Shown here one piece after another: positions 1 to 13,907 of a DNA stretch of 64,000 nucleotides. This stretch comes from Anisakis pegreffii. Its lineage: Eukaryota > Nematoda > Chromadorea > Rhabditida > Anisakidae. Both the position numbers and the translations under genes were made by a program. The notes under the pieces were generated by a model. It was not told where the DNA came from. It worked only from the letters and a program-made list of their open reading frames with translations, and did not search any database. The stretch spans positions 102,953 to 166,952 of the forward strand of contig JAPYMA010000464.1 of the NCBI GenBank assembly GCA_035041965.1. The letters run 5' to 3'. The stretch's first letter is position 1; each line of letters starts with the position of its first letter.

Positions 1-2413
1 ATCATTCAAGACTTAGAACGCAATAAAATGCGTTATTGAACGAACGCCTCACAAAAACTTCCACTTCATAACAGCAAGTGAAGTACGCACCAATCTAGGG
101 ACATCATCAAAATATGAATGCTCAAAAGTACTGTGTGCATCAATGATCAGTGATCGCGTGTTTGTTGCTTTTTGCTTGCCGTGCCACATGACAACTGTAC
201 TTTACATTGAAAACAAATATCTACATCGACATACATACCATGTATAACATTAATCCTAAACACACTTATATGCTCATTTTGATGTATTCCAAGCTTTATA
301 TAGAGAACACATAACATGAATCAAAAAAATTACATTAAAATGTGTCATGCTTTTAGTAAAATACAACTTATAAACACAACTAGTGGAATTTGAGCAGCTG
401 AAAATTTTGGTTGACAAAATAAGTGGTAAATCCCTTCAGCAATGAAGTGGCATGTAAGCAAACAAACAAATGATTCGAAATATGAACTGCGTTCGATTCG
501 CATTTGCCTTTGGTCCACTTATATTATTAACTCTGTTGCATGCTAATTGAGCTGTGTAACAGAGGATCGAAGAAGCACGAAATTGCAAATGCATATTATC
601 GCTTCAAAACAATCAGTGAAATTCAGCGCATCGAACATTTCAATTGGGAGCAATCACTGAAAAAAAGACAACTTAATATGTAACCAAAAACAGTGCTTAA
701 AACTTTTACCGAATAAAGAATACGTTGAGTAAAGAAGATCTGAATGTGACAGTGAACAATAACGGACTGAATGAATTTGGTGACAGAGAACGAATGCAAA
801 GAAACGAAAATTGCTTCATGAAATGAAATTAATTCATTTTGATTTCAGCTTCTTTTCGACTCCAAATTTACCAATTTCACTTCCAATCAACGTCTTATCT
901 GTTCACCTAGTTGTTCGCTTATTTCTCGTTGTTTCCAACATACACTTTCAACTATTTCACCAACGATAATAGTTTTTCATAATTTCATTCTTCTTATGCT
1001 TCAAGTCACTATCACAGAAATATCTTTGTGAGTAATTTGAAAATTTCTTTTTTTAACTGGAACAGACACACATGACGACGACTTCTTTTTTCGTTCAATT
1101 TTTTCTCGTTCGATGCTGTCTTCCACATTCTAAATAAGTTTGATTTGACTGATTAATTGACTGACGTGTTAGTTCAAAGATGATATAGTAATATTGAAAT
1201 GATGTGATGATGTTCCACTTAAAAAATCATTCTTAAGAGTTTGGTACAGATCTGGTGATATGATTATATGATGAACAAACTCTTGCAGACAGATAACAAC
1301 TGAAATATCAAACATCAGTCTGCTTCAGACGACATTCAAAGCAGTCATTAAGATCAGTCATTTGCGAAAGATATTCAACCGAAACAGCAATGCTATCATT
1401 CAATTTTCACTCAACAACTATAGCTGTATTTATAAATGCATTTGCTAGGAACTTTTCTAATGAACAACTGTAACTTTCTTGTTACTGATAAATGAATACA
1501 TTACGAGGTAATGTGCAACAGAGATAAGCTGTTTAAAATCCAAATACTAATCTCTATTGATATCAATTGAAATAGTAATGATCATGACAGTAATCGCTGA
1601 GAATTTCAACGAAACGGCTACTGTAAAACTCAAAAGACGGGAATATTTTTCTCGAAAATACTGCAATGAATTTGCAAAAACTATTTGACGATACACTCAC
1701 GCGCTCAACCAATCATCCACAACGCTCAATCTAAAAATATCGCCGTTCGTCAGTAAACAACGAGTAGTACGTACATGAATAAGCACCTAAATGATCGCAT
1801 TCACGAATGCATGTGTCCTTGTCGTATAATACCCTTAGTCATGCACAAATCAATCTAATTCATCGGTCAAACTCTTATTTTTATGTGCTCACAATCAGAC
1901 AAAACATTGCGCCTTCATTTGCAGCGCATATTTACGCATTCAATACGAATGAATATAAGGATGTTGCTTGAAAGGTTACTTATAAAACATGAGAAATTTT
2001 CCGTTTATACAAAACACAAACACATAAAAACAAGCATTGTGCATATTCATTCACAATAACAATGAACATCCTCAAACAGAACCGATCACTATATGAAAGC
2101 TCTAAAAGCAGTGGTTTGAATGCGACCAACTGTTTGCAGGAAATATTTTGCAACCCATTTCTAATCGTAAATTTAAAATTTTGCGAAATTTTTGTCATAT
2201 ATGCAGCTGGGCACACATTTCTGCACAACTGTCTAAATGTAAAGTGCAAAGTGCGTTCGAAAAAATCGTTCCATTGTTTCTGAACGAATGGCTTCGTTGA
2301 AAACATTTTTATCGAAAGACTATCGGTTGGTTTTTTCGCGATGTGCTGATTTCCAGAGATAAGCCTCTATCATTTGAGAAGTTTACAAGAAAAATTATCG
2401 CCCTTCATTGCTA

Positions 2414-2629
2414 TTAGGGTTGGTCTGGGGCGTCATCGAGTTCGGTGGCCCCAAGACTCGAGTAAGGTGCCCCCAAAACCTTTTAGGTATTCGAAGACCC
2501 CGAGGCTAGGAGTCAGGGGTCAGGGGCCAGAGCCTTCGAAAACTCGCAAACGCTCGAGGCCTTCCAAAATCTCGCAAGAGTTGAAGGGTCACCGAAATCC
2601 TATCTGGGAGATTCCAAGTCCGCCTCTAA
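2414..2629. mobile_element. GC-rich MITE-like block with imperfect terminal inverted repeats
   Basis: About 215 bp with GC content clearly above the AT-rich surroundings. The first about 55 bases and the reverse complement of the last about 55 share, in order, TTAGNG, GGNCTNGG, TTCGGTGNCCC and ACTC, which suggests long imperfect inverted repeats. No clear target-site duplication is seen. A 93-codon open frame crosses it but has no recognisable domain and is probably a by-product of low stop density in GC-rich DNA. It may be a degenerate MITE. Confidence 0.4.
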
Positions 2630-5600
2630 TTGTTGTCCATTTTGAACGAGAATAGGCTTTTGGCGTACATTCTGAGGTGGAAATTTTCGCTTGGTCATGA
2701 ATGGAGTTCTTAGTCTCAAATGAACAAGATCAATATCATGCACTCTTCACACTGTAAACTGGCCAATAATTTTGCGCAAATAATCCTCGTGTTCATTTTG
2801 TTTATTCGTCAGCTTTTGTTAGTGCTATACATCGTTGATGTTCGACTTTAATCGCATCACAAATTATCCCTTCCACTGATGTAAACAAAATATCTCAACA
2901 AAAAAATAAAGTTCAAAAGGTCCAACTCGAACTGAAGAGTTCATCATTAAGACCCATACAGAAAAATGTTCCTGGTGCGGATATTTCCAACTAAAACATT
3001 CATAAAAAATAACGATCTTTAAAATAAATAACAAATAACGATCTTCTGTTTATACTAGAGAGCAAAAAAATTTAGTTATTCCTCATTTCATTCATAGGAA
3101 ACATTCGATGAAAGTCGATGATGTGCACGTACCTTCAGCTGACTGAAGTTTATTTTCATTCGATGTGTTACGAACAATCGAAATAATTTTTCGCATTCTA
3201 TTTCAGATATCAACCAAGGAGTATAGATTCATGAAGATATTTTCAATGAATGAAAATAATTGCACTAATCATGATATTCACTCGCATTAGGGCACTAATT
3301 TGAAGTTGAATACAATCGATTCGCATGAGAAGATTGCGATGTTGTTGCAAAGCCATTGAATAGCATTGAAAAGAAAAGAATTTCTGTCAACAAAAATCAC
3401 ATCAACGGAGAGCAAAAAGTGCATTTGAAGATTTCTATCACGAGAAGAACGAATAAGTCTTCGTGTTTGGTGTATTCGATTTTCCGTCATTCATCCATCT
3501 ATTATTAGTATTCGTTCCAAATGCAAAACGCAATCTATTCCTGTCATCACCAGATGATAATCGCTATTTTTTCCGTCAAAACTTTCCATCAAAAAATTGC
3601 CAGCAAATCAACATCACCTCACTGAATTTCTTCACCAAATTGCTGCTTTCAATATGATAGTTCAAATAAAAATATTCTGCTTCGTCGTTTCATCTCATAT
3701 GCTATGCATCTGGCCAACTGTCAATGTTTCTATTGCTCATATTATACTCTGTTCATCTGCACATTCAGCTCTGAATGTTGACGATATAAACGATACAATG
3801 TGGCAAAAAGATTGATTCATTGTAGAATTACTGCATTCAGCTCGTTTTTGGTTGTTTTTGGGGAGATGCAATATTTTAGTAATGTATTTCTTGAAAATGT
3901 TGATGAGTAAATTTCATGTAAATGAGCTACAAATTCTTCAGGTGTTTCAACAATACATATGGTGACCACCCCTCGCTGGTAACTACTTTTTTGTTCCAGG
4001 AAAGTACCACAATCCAAAAGAGCTCATTAGCACTGAGTCATGGAAGAATTTCATCATCGCTATCGAACAAGAACACATCCTAGGCATCACCCGAAGTGAT
4101 GAAAAACGTAAACAGAGCGAATTGCACTGAAGTGTTGAGGTTGGGCTAATAAAGTGATCGGATGGCACTAACACTGAAAAAAAGCCGGATGTTTTTATGT
4201 TCCAACGTGACTGTTCTCGGCATGCGATTTCCAAGCACGAATTCGATGCAGTCACATCTTCTATTAGTCCGTTAAAATTCTATTGCATTACGATAACAGC
4301 ATTATTGTTGTAGCAAATCAACAAACTCTATAGTAGCAAATTCTATCTGGATCATTATTGCTGCGTTATGGTGCGTTTTTACCTATGGATGTGAGTTTTC
4401 TTTTCGAGTGTTGATCCAATCGAACAAAATCATATGCGCTATCACATACATATTTGACAATTAACGGCTGGCTATCAACTGAAAGTAAATGCCTAGTGAA
4501 AATGATTCATTTTTCGGATGTTTTATCATGTTCCGAGAGAGGATTATTCAAAAAGATATCATCATATAGCACCGGGAGAGCGATCGTTCGATGCAGCTTA
4601 TTTGTTCACTGATTGCAACAAATTCAACGCATCCAATCGAGTGAAAGCTTGTTTTCGATTACGGTGAGCAAAATCAACATTAATCTGGCTGAATGCACTT
4701 CGTTCGATCTTCGATTTAATCGATGATTGAATGCATATCGTTTGCTAGGCAGCTGTCCTCTTTCTTCTTCCTCATTTCATGCCTTTCATTTTGCACGGTT
4801 GCAGAGAAATATTCACAAGTGCAATTCTACAGTACACCGAAGGATTAAATGTAATATATTAACAGAAGAATATCAACAACAATAATATTAAGTCGAAAGG
4901 GTACGTTTTGTAATTTCGAATGAAACGACGACCAAAAAATTGTTCAAAATGCCATTCGCATCATCATCATCAATCACGTTCAAATGTCATCGAACGATTC
5001 AGCAAAAGAGGAAAAGATTCATTAGAATGTTTTATGACGACATCAACGTGCTCAGTGGTGAATGATAAACGAGTCAGCAGTACTTATTGTTAATTGATGC
5101 CCTTTCATGGTTGGCTGTTAATTGAAAATGTTCATGAATATGTTGGATGTTACACACAAAGCAGTCGATAAGGCGCACTTGTATTATAGTTTAATGCTTT
5201 CCTAGAATTCATTTCATTTCCATGATATCATCGAACGATGTAAAGTGAATCATATCTAGTGCTATATTTGTTCTTGTAAGGAATAACTCAAACAAGTGGA
5301 ACTGGACGAATACATGAGCTATCAAGAAAAAGACTACAAGATAAAAGCGGGATTAAATTCCAGCATAGCATTGACTAGTCAACAATAACGTCATTTAGTA
5401 CATATCGTTGTTAATGAACAAATCAGTGGTTCAAAGCACGATACGGATGGATAAAGAGGTGAAAAAGTTGGCTACGAAATGAGTGAATGATCTGAACAAT
5501 CAACATCAAGACAGCATCGTCCATGTGAATTTGAGTATGCGTTTCTGTTTAGGATGATTTGTTAGTGAGAATGCTCTCAAAAAATTCAATATTATCAGTA

Positions 5601-5787
5601 GCAATTAGAAAGGACAACGGAACATGACTGAGTCACGACTGGTGCATTACAGCAACGATTGACTGGCAAATGAATGAATTCATGAGATGCTTTTATCTTT
5701 ATTGTTCACATCAAGCGTAACATTACTACAAGCCTGTTTGTCCATCTGTCAAATGCAAATATCCGTGTGAACAAAAAAATCTAAATG

Positions 5788-5842
5788 AAACCTACTCACT
5801 AACAACCAAACACGCAATGCTTGGTTGTTAGTGAGCAGGTTT
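5788..5842. repeat. Hairpin: 22-bp arms, one mismatch, 11-nt loop
   Basis: The left arm 5788-5809 (starts AAACCTACTCACTAAC) and right arm 5821-5842 (ends GTGAGCAGGTTT) are complementary at 21 of 22 positions around an 11-nt loop. As RNA it would be a 55-nt stem-loop, close to a short pre-miRNA; as DNA it could be a folded mini-element. The flanks do not pair further. No known microRNA seed is recognised. Confidence 0.75.
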
Positions 5843-8800
5843 ATATGTATAAAAAAGCTTAAGACATGTTCGACTGGCTCTGTTATCAGCAAAACAATTA
5901 TCAGTACTTCAGTACAAATGTCACAACGATAGTTCAGTCAAAAAAGATTAGTTGGGAGCATTAATGAACGCTAGTTTTTGTGAGAATATTCAAATATATT
6001 TGCCGAATTTCCAACGATTGACTATAGACTGCAATATCTGCTGCATAGGAGTACATCGACAATTCAATAAAAAGAGAAATTTCTGAAGTCGAATTAAAGC
6101 TTTTCCACTTTGTGTGTAGGCAATGTTTCTTATTGGAATTGCAGCACAGGCATATCAACGTTGGATGCCCTTTCTTGAAGTGAACGGATGCTATTGAATG
6201 CATAAAGTGATCAATATTAACCAGATGATCGCTTCACTTTACTTCAAAACATGTCGATCATTCAGAATGAGAAACATCGAATATTCGATCAAAGCCTATG
6301 TATGGCGGCAGAGGGTCTAAAAATAGCATATCAGGCTTATCTACAGGTTTTTCTTATCCTCTAACTGAGAATCAGTTCAGCGAGATAAAGTGAAGCGCTA
6401 GTCTACGATGTACGGCTAATTAGTGATGTTTCTAATCCAGCCAAGCTGTTCTATTCCTGGAAACAGAACAGAACAGTTCCAAAACAGGACACGAAGAACA
6501 GAACGGAATAGAAATGTGAAAGAAAAACGTCACTTCGGCTAACTATAGGTTTGATGCATAGTAACTACGGTCTGTCTTCAATCAATAACGCAATCAACTC
6601 GACAAAAAGCACTTAACAAGAAACCATTAAAAGGGTGAATGATCACGAAGATTTGGCAAAAAGAAGCTGAAATTTGAAATATTTAGGTGATCGCAAGTGG
6701 GTTCATAACGATGCTCATAACGATGGCGATAACACTTCATGAAATCATTGCACCACGTCAGGTTGTCATCGCATCATTTCATTTTTACAACTTTCAAATT
6801 TCATTGCTTCTAAACGTTCATGCATCATCGATCAAACACACGTTGAATTTGAGTGATTAAAGATCGATTTCGCTGATTGATCATAGAGTGCAAAATCAAT
6901 ACTGCAATCGGAAGTTATCGGCAAATGTACAAGTGCAAAATGATGACCAACCTTGCGATTATCTTCATTAAATTATTGCTGCGTTGAGGACGTGACAGTG
7001 GCTGAGCGCAAAAACAGTTTTTGTGATCGTCTTCATCACTATCCACTTCGTGAATCACATCGGTCGATACGGAATGGCTTACGATTATCCTCGGACGCGT
7101 CATTCCAGCCGTGGTACAATCCATTATCTACAATGCATTATTATCATTTCAATGTCAGCGCATTATTTCATCGCTTTGCTTGCGACCACAACGTTGATTC
7201 GTTGGTTCGTTCGAATGAAATGTGAACTTTCGAGTTAATGCCGTTGCTGAAAGGAATGAATCAGACACTGACATTATCGGATGACACGTGAACATTTTCT
7301 GGGAATAGCAAACGCTCGAATTCGGACGTGAATATCGATGTATCACATCATACGAATAACTTTGCTATTCATATGTAAAGCAATCGAAGCATGCAACATT
7401 CTGTCATCAATCAATCGATCAGGCAATCAAAATTTCTGCTACATTTCTTGAAGAAAACAGTCATTTTGTTGTTGGTTGAATCAATTGCGTACGGTGTACA
7501 TGAACTGCAGATTCTGTGTTCTCGACAAAACAATGCATGTTTTATAAATGATTCTCAAAGAAATACAAAACATAGTGAAGATGAAATGATTTCAGAATTC
7601 GATAAAATCATTCCTCGACGTTACGTAATTGCGACATACTGACAAGTTGTTTCAAGTGTACACATTTGATTGATTCCGTATCAGTTAAATCTGACTCGAA
7701 CGATTTTACATGTTATATCTATCAATAACGAATCTAGAATTGTACAATACTAAAATAATATTTACATGAGTTCATTTTAATCATTCGAGTGTGTTTGCGC
7801 CATCAAGATTCGCAAGTGCAATCTCATATAGGCGCATTTCGAATTGACATTAAACATTCACAAAACGTAAGGAGCTCTTCAAGATTTTATAGTCACCATA
7901 ACGCACGCTATCCGCTTTATCGAACAACTTCAATGAGAAACTATCGAGTGCCATTTTAGCTTTTATAGTTGATTTGAAAATATTGCTCACTGATGGAGAC
8001 ACCGTGAAAATCATGCATAACTTAAGAAGAAATGTAAAACTACAGTCATTTTATCGAAGAGCTGAACAACTCAATAAAAGCATCATGCATTCAAATCAAA
8101 ACTGCATCAGCCTATATATATGAGCTTAGATTGGAGCGTTACTTTAGGGAAACATCAGTGTGTTTAAGGGCACATCGAACAACGATGGCGATCTTTGGTG
8201 ACAATGGAATAATCCATATATAAATGCACTACGGTATCCGAGAATCACTTTGAATTGTATCTTATGAAGGCAGAGAATTGTTAGAAATGTTCTTGGCAAA
8301 ATTTTTTCTAAACGGAATCATATGCTGCTTGTTTTTGCATAATAATTGTTTTTGCATAACAGCACAACTCTATGTGAATCATTTTCAGATTCACAATAGA
8401 TTTCTACGATGTTTTCAAGAAGATTCTAAACCTCTCTAACGATCATCTTCTCCACTGATATTCAATTCCAAACCATATCAACTTATTCCTTTCAATCGTC
8501 CACTAAGGCAAACGTCGTTAAGTGTTATTATGACATCCAGTTCTCTTGCGCTGCTCCCTGGGGAAGAGATTATTGAAATGAAGTGACAAAGTGTTTGAAA
8601 GTCACTGGATTGCTCCCTTGCAAAAAAAAACTTTTCGATGCAAAGCGACAGGCACAGATATGAGTCTTACGAAAGTCATTTTAAAAGGATTTCGATCGAT
8701 AAGAATGGTAAACGAAATGAATTTCATCGTCAAATTATTAATCCGAAGAATTTGAGATTAAAATTGAATCGAGTGCAAATGACAAACAAAAGATGCGCGC

Positions 8801-10978
8801 ACACTAAAAGAAACGCTTGAAGCTCATTAATGACTCGACGGAATTAGTCGTTATTTCGCGATAAAAGAGCTCGACCACCGAGTTTGAATCTGAGTGGATG
8901 GTACGAAATAACTGTTCAAATGTAATTGATGAATAGAAGAGAAGCCGAAAAAAACGACCTTTCTAATGCTAGTCATTAATCTTTATTGTTTTTCGCTGCA
9001 AATGACCATACAACAATGATCATGAAACAAACACAGCAAGACAGTAGCAGCATTCGTTTCCTGTGACTTTAAACAAACTCCTCTTCAACAGATAAACTTT
9101 CCCAACAAAATATCGAAGACCTAATTGCTGAGTTTAAAATGAAATCGAACGGAAAAGAATACGCCGACTCATGAAACAACTCTTACTGTAATCATAATCA
9201 ATCTCCACATTTTTTCGGTAGGTTTAAAATGGTGATTAATGTTTGATGTTTCTGTGAAATTCTGTTTTACTTCTGCGAAAACTCGTTGTTTGCGCGGGTA
9301 AATTCCAGAAACTTTGAACTATCCAATTGTTTGGTTCGATTCCGAAGGAAAGAAAAAGGATAATTTGATCATGCGATAATACTGTTTGAGAAGTACATCA
9401 ACGCTATGAATGTGCTGAGATGAGCAGCGAGTGTATGCGAACATGAATTTGCGAAGAGGAACAACCGAAACAATGGCTAATCAATGAACAGATCCAACTC
9501 AAAGTGCGCATCAAGACTCGATTGCTGATGATATCGGTGCATCCAATACTTATTGATTGCTACAACCATAGCCGTCATCAAACCAAATGCATCCGTTGAG
9601 TTGAAATCATATGCTTGAATGCATACGTCTGACAGAACAATCATTTATGCAACGTAATGCTCACAGTGATAATCAAAAATGACTGAGAAGATAGTCCGTA
9701 AGGTTGGCGACAAGTGTTTAAATAGTGTAATCCATAAGGAATACAATTTCAATCGTTCACTGATATAAAGCTATCCGACTCAACAACCTTCAATCACTAT
9801 CATGAAGTTAGTAATCGAGAGGAAAAGACCGAACGCATATATCGATGCATCATTCTGAGAGATTCTGAAGATATTTTGAATGATCAAGATTTCTTCATTC
9901 CAATACGTCAGAAGCGTGAAGAGAAATTCCAGGTAAAATCAAACAGACTCTGACGCTTTCTACCACTTTAAGAAGCCTATTGAAATTCAAAACGCAGTGG
10001 AACGTTGTAACTTTTAGGTGGACACCTATTGATAAATTATTTATACGCTCTAGATTTCAGCTCAATACGGAAAATCTTTTAGTGTAATCATCAAGCACTC
10101 TTGGATTTCACGAAAATAATCAACGCTTCGATCACCGCCACGTATAACGTAACTGAAACAAAACGAAAGCAAGAATGAAACATTCATAAAAACAGTTAAA
10201 TGAACATATCTTCTAACGAAAGAACAGGTGCGATGCGCATTTTTGAATAAAGCTACAATACTGCTTGAGCAACGACAAAATAGTTCAATAAATCAATTCT
10301 GCAACTGATAATGACTTTCGCCGAAACATCTTCAGGTTGCTGCATTTTCTGAGCATTATTACGGTTAACTACTCATCTATTTATTGCTATTTACTTTATC
10401 ATTTCACTTTTCTAATATCTTATTCCATCGAAAGCATATTACTTTCAAAACGATCGCATTCATTATACAAGTTGTCTACACGATTTCTTGTCGTCATCTG
10501 ATAACCTATGCAAACACTGAATTGTCTAGCAATGAGGATGATACATTTGCAATGGTAACCATCAGTTTATGAATGGCCAGCAGAAATTTTTGCAGCCGTC
10601 GTCATCTACTTTAGATAATGCGAGATTGCCAGCTGAGTGGAACGTACTCATTTTGGAAGAATGCAATAACCAGAGAATGCGTACCAACTTTGGGGCTGCC
10701 ACTCAAGCAGAGCATGCATTAACGTTGAATCCCAACAGACCGTCGAAGATTCTCTCTGTTCCGTCGAGAATAAGCAAACGACGATGTTTCGAACAGTGAA
10801 CGAGTAAGTTCTCAACGATGGATACAAAATGAATGAACTATTTCTGAGCAAACTGCGCGTTAGCTAATTAGTTTGATTGTTGGGCGTTCATGATGAATGA
10901 GGTGGTGAGCAGTGAATAAATGACTGACTGCATGGAGCAAATTAATGCCGTGAAATAATAGCCAAATAATCTGAACTG

Positions 10979-11053
10979 CGTAGCAGTCAAATTAATGAGC
11001 ATAATTTCATTAGTTTCGTAGCAGTCAAATTAATGAGCATAATTTCATTTCAT
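10979..11053. repeat. 38-bp tandem duplication
   Basis: CGTAGCAGTCAAATTAATGA starts at 10979 and again at 11017, with the identity running through ATAATTTCATT before the copies diverge. Two copies, recent by their near identity. Confidence 0.9.
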
Positions 11054-13885
11054 TAATTTCCACTTCAATTATTTTTTTTGAATGAGATTGAAACTTTGCA
11101 TAAATCAGGCTTAATTCGAACCAATAACATTCACCATTAACAGACCCACTATCAATTATGTGGTTTGCGCACATCGACAACTTTAACATAATGCTTTATG
11201 AACAGTTATTGGGTTGATTCATAAGGACGCTTTTCACTGAACGATCAATTAAATTTTACGAAACATTTATTCACTCTTCGAAATTTGTATGCTTACAATT
11301 AGCAATTTCAACAATTCAATAGTTCCATATTTGATATGAACGATTGCAGTAAAACCGCTAACGAACGCAACAATTTCGATCATGAGAGAGTGCAGCTGAT
11401 GTTGTCGTTTTCTTGATAAACAAACAACGATAATAGCCGTTTCCCAGCTATATCTACTGGAAGTGTGTGCAGTTGCATTATCGGCGTTCCTTCTAAACGA
11501 CTCCGTGACTATCTTATTTGTTGGTCTCCACAAAAAGTAAAAGATTAAAACGATGAAACAATGTCTTTAGCATTCACTTTCACTTCTTGCAAACCAATGG
11601 GAATAATCACCTTACAGAAAACACTCGTCGAATCTCATCCTTTCTTGATGATGAGCAATGAAATGGCAATGACCATGAACATAATTCACAAAATCCATCG
11701 CATTGCTTAATAAACCACTGACGCTAGCCGTACCATCCAACGTATTGGTACCATTTAAAAAAATAAAATATCACTCAAACGTTTGATGAACTATTCATTG
11801 TAAACGTGTAGGAGCATGAAAGAATATTTTTTAAATGAAGAATTTGATTACTTCAAGTTTAAGTCAACATTGCGACCGATAAAGGTACTTGAGCATTTAA
11901 TAAGTAATTGAATCAATGATCGAATCAGCTGAATCAAATCATATACTACTTACGGTTAGCAAAAATACTATCAAAATTGTAAACACAAAAGTTGGCCAAA
12001 ATGAATACGTTAAAGCACCACAAAATGAAAACGTATCAGCGGTGCAGATAGGCAAGTACTGATAACACAATTAAGCTTATATATGATAGGTATTTGATGA
12101 AAATGCTGACAAATCAAAACAATCAAATGACTTGTTCATTCACGGAACCAATACATATGACTTGAAAAATCAGTTGTTTGCTCAGACAATACGACAACGC
12201 TGAAACGTTACACGCAATAATACTTATCGGCATATTAGAGGTTACGAATAACTCACGTGAGTTTCTCGAATAGCAGAATAGCAGAATATATAATTTTTAG
12301 TACATTACTAACATCATTTTGCTTACGACAGTTTTTTTTGATGATGATGAGCCTTTCAGTCGCAGAGGCATTGATTGTGTCTATAATCCATGCGAAGATA
12401 CAAAAGTGATCTTGACACATAATAAATAGTCTTCTCTTGACAGTAGCTCAACTTAGCAATTTGCAATTGGTAGTGACAATCGAAGCTGCCATTGAATATT
12501 ATTTGCTATCTATGATCGTTGATCGAATCAACTTTGCACATATCATCCACAAACAGATAGCACTTTCAGTGAGCCTCGCAGAGCATTCATGTATCTCAGA
12601 TCAATTCCGTGATATGTATCTGGGCAAGTGATTTGCAAACTTTCAGCTAAGTGACACCGAACGAAATCCACCTAACTTCGTTGACCGTCAACATAAACAG
12701 ATAAAATATGAAGTGACTATTTTGAGACGCTAATTTCAACATGAATAAGAGAGGGAGCTCACATCTAAAGCAGTGTTTGAGCGCAACACACAAATGTGTT
12801 CGTTCGGTTTTGCACTTTGCACTTGTTTTTGAAATCCGATAGCACACTAATTGGAACTCATTTCGTTCGTCAACAATCAGGATATGAATGCTGTTCATTG
12901 GTCTATCTCATTATTCGTTGATCAATGTTGATGAAAGCGTATAAAATCATTGATAAAAAATGATTAAAAAATAAATTAAAAAATACAATAAAATACAATA
13001 AAAAAATTCTCGATTGACAAAAAATACACACAAATCAGCACAAAATAATTCAAATGCTTTATTATGTTTCATCAGTTTTCACATTCAATGCAACAACATT
13101 ATTCAATCGAAACAGTGTTCATTTATAAGAAAGTTCGGATTCAACAAAAAAATTCTTATTCCCTCCACTTTAATCACACATCCAGTGACGAGCAATTATG
13201 CATGTGAGGGGAATATGATCGATATTATTTACGAATCAATAATTCCGCACATGGATCATGGAAGTTAATTCAAATTTGTTTCATGACCATTCCAATGTAT
13301 TATTCTTGCAACAAAACAGCTACGGCCACAAATGAAATTTCGTGCAGAATCAAACGGAAACCGTCAAATCACGATAAGAATAAACAATAGAGTGACGAAG
13401 AGCTATCAAATAAGAAATACTGCCTTCATAGAGGTATTGAGAAGCCATATCAAATGCAAAAGCCTTAATGTGGTTGCGTCAGAATATATGAATAACGAAA
13501 ATGATACTAGCAGCTAGACTCGGAAGTGAAAGTAGAGTAAGTAGGATTAGAAACAGTAAGAATAAGGATTGAGAGCAAGCTTAAGCTGGCTGAAAGCTAA
13601 CGAACGGCTGGCAACAGCAACCACCGAGGCAGCAGTGGGCATCCGAAGAACTCAAGCAGCAGTTTCGTAACAAGAATGCGATGCATCATGTGTGATAGAC
13701 AAATACATTTATGCAGAGACGAATGTTGTTTGCTTCGTTCGTTCCCCTTCATTATTATGAATACCCGAACGTTTCGTTGGCTAATTCGATTTGATAGAAA
13801 TATGATACTGATTTTGATAAGGATAACAATTTTGCTGTAAGGATTGGACGAGGCATGACAGACACATTATTAGTGCATAAATCAG

Positions 13886-13907
13886 CACACACACACACAC
13901 ACACACA
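13886..13907. repeat. (CA)11 microsatellite
   Basis: Uninterrupted CA dinucleotide run of 22 bases. Confidence 0.95.

Noticed and set aside
2374..2655. 93-codon plus-strand frame as a gene
   Set aside because: It coincides with the GC-rich MITE-like block, has no domain, and has no splice or leader signal.
9333..9343. Perfect B box GGTTCGATTCC with a possible T-arm, suggesting a tRNA gene
   Set aside because: No A box at the right distance and no complementary acceptor stem upstream.
10592..10799. Possible exon after a TTTTTGCAG acceptor
   Set aside because: One acceptor and an open frame only; the good GTAAGT donor lies after the stop, and no homology was recognised.
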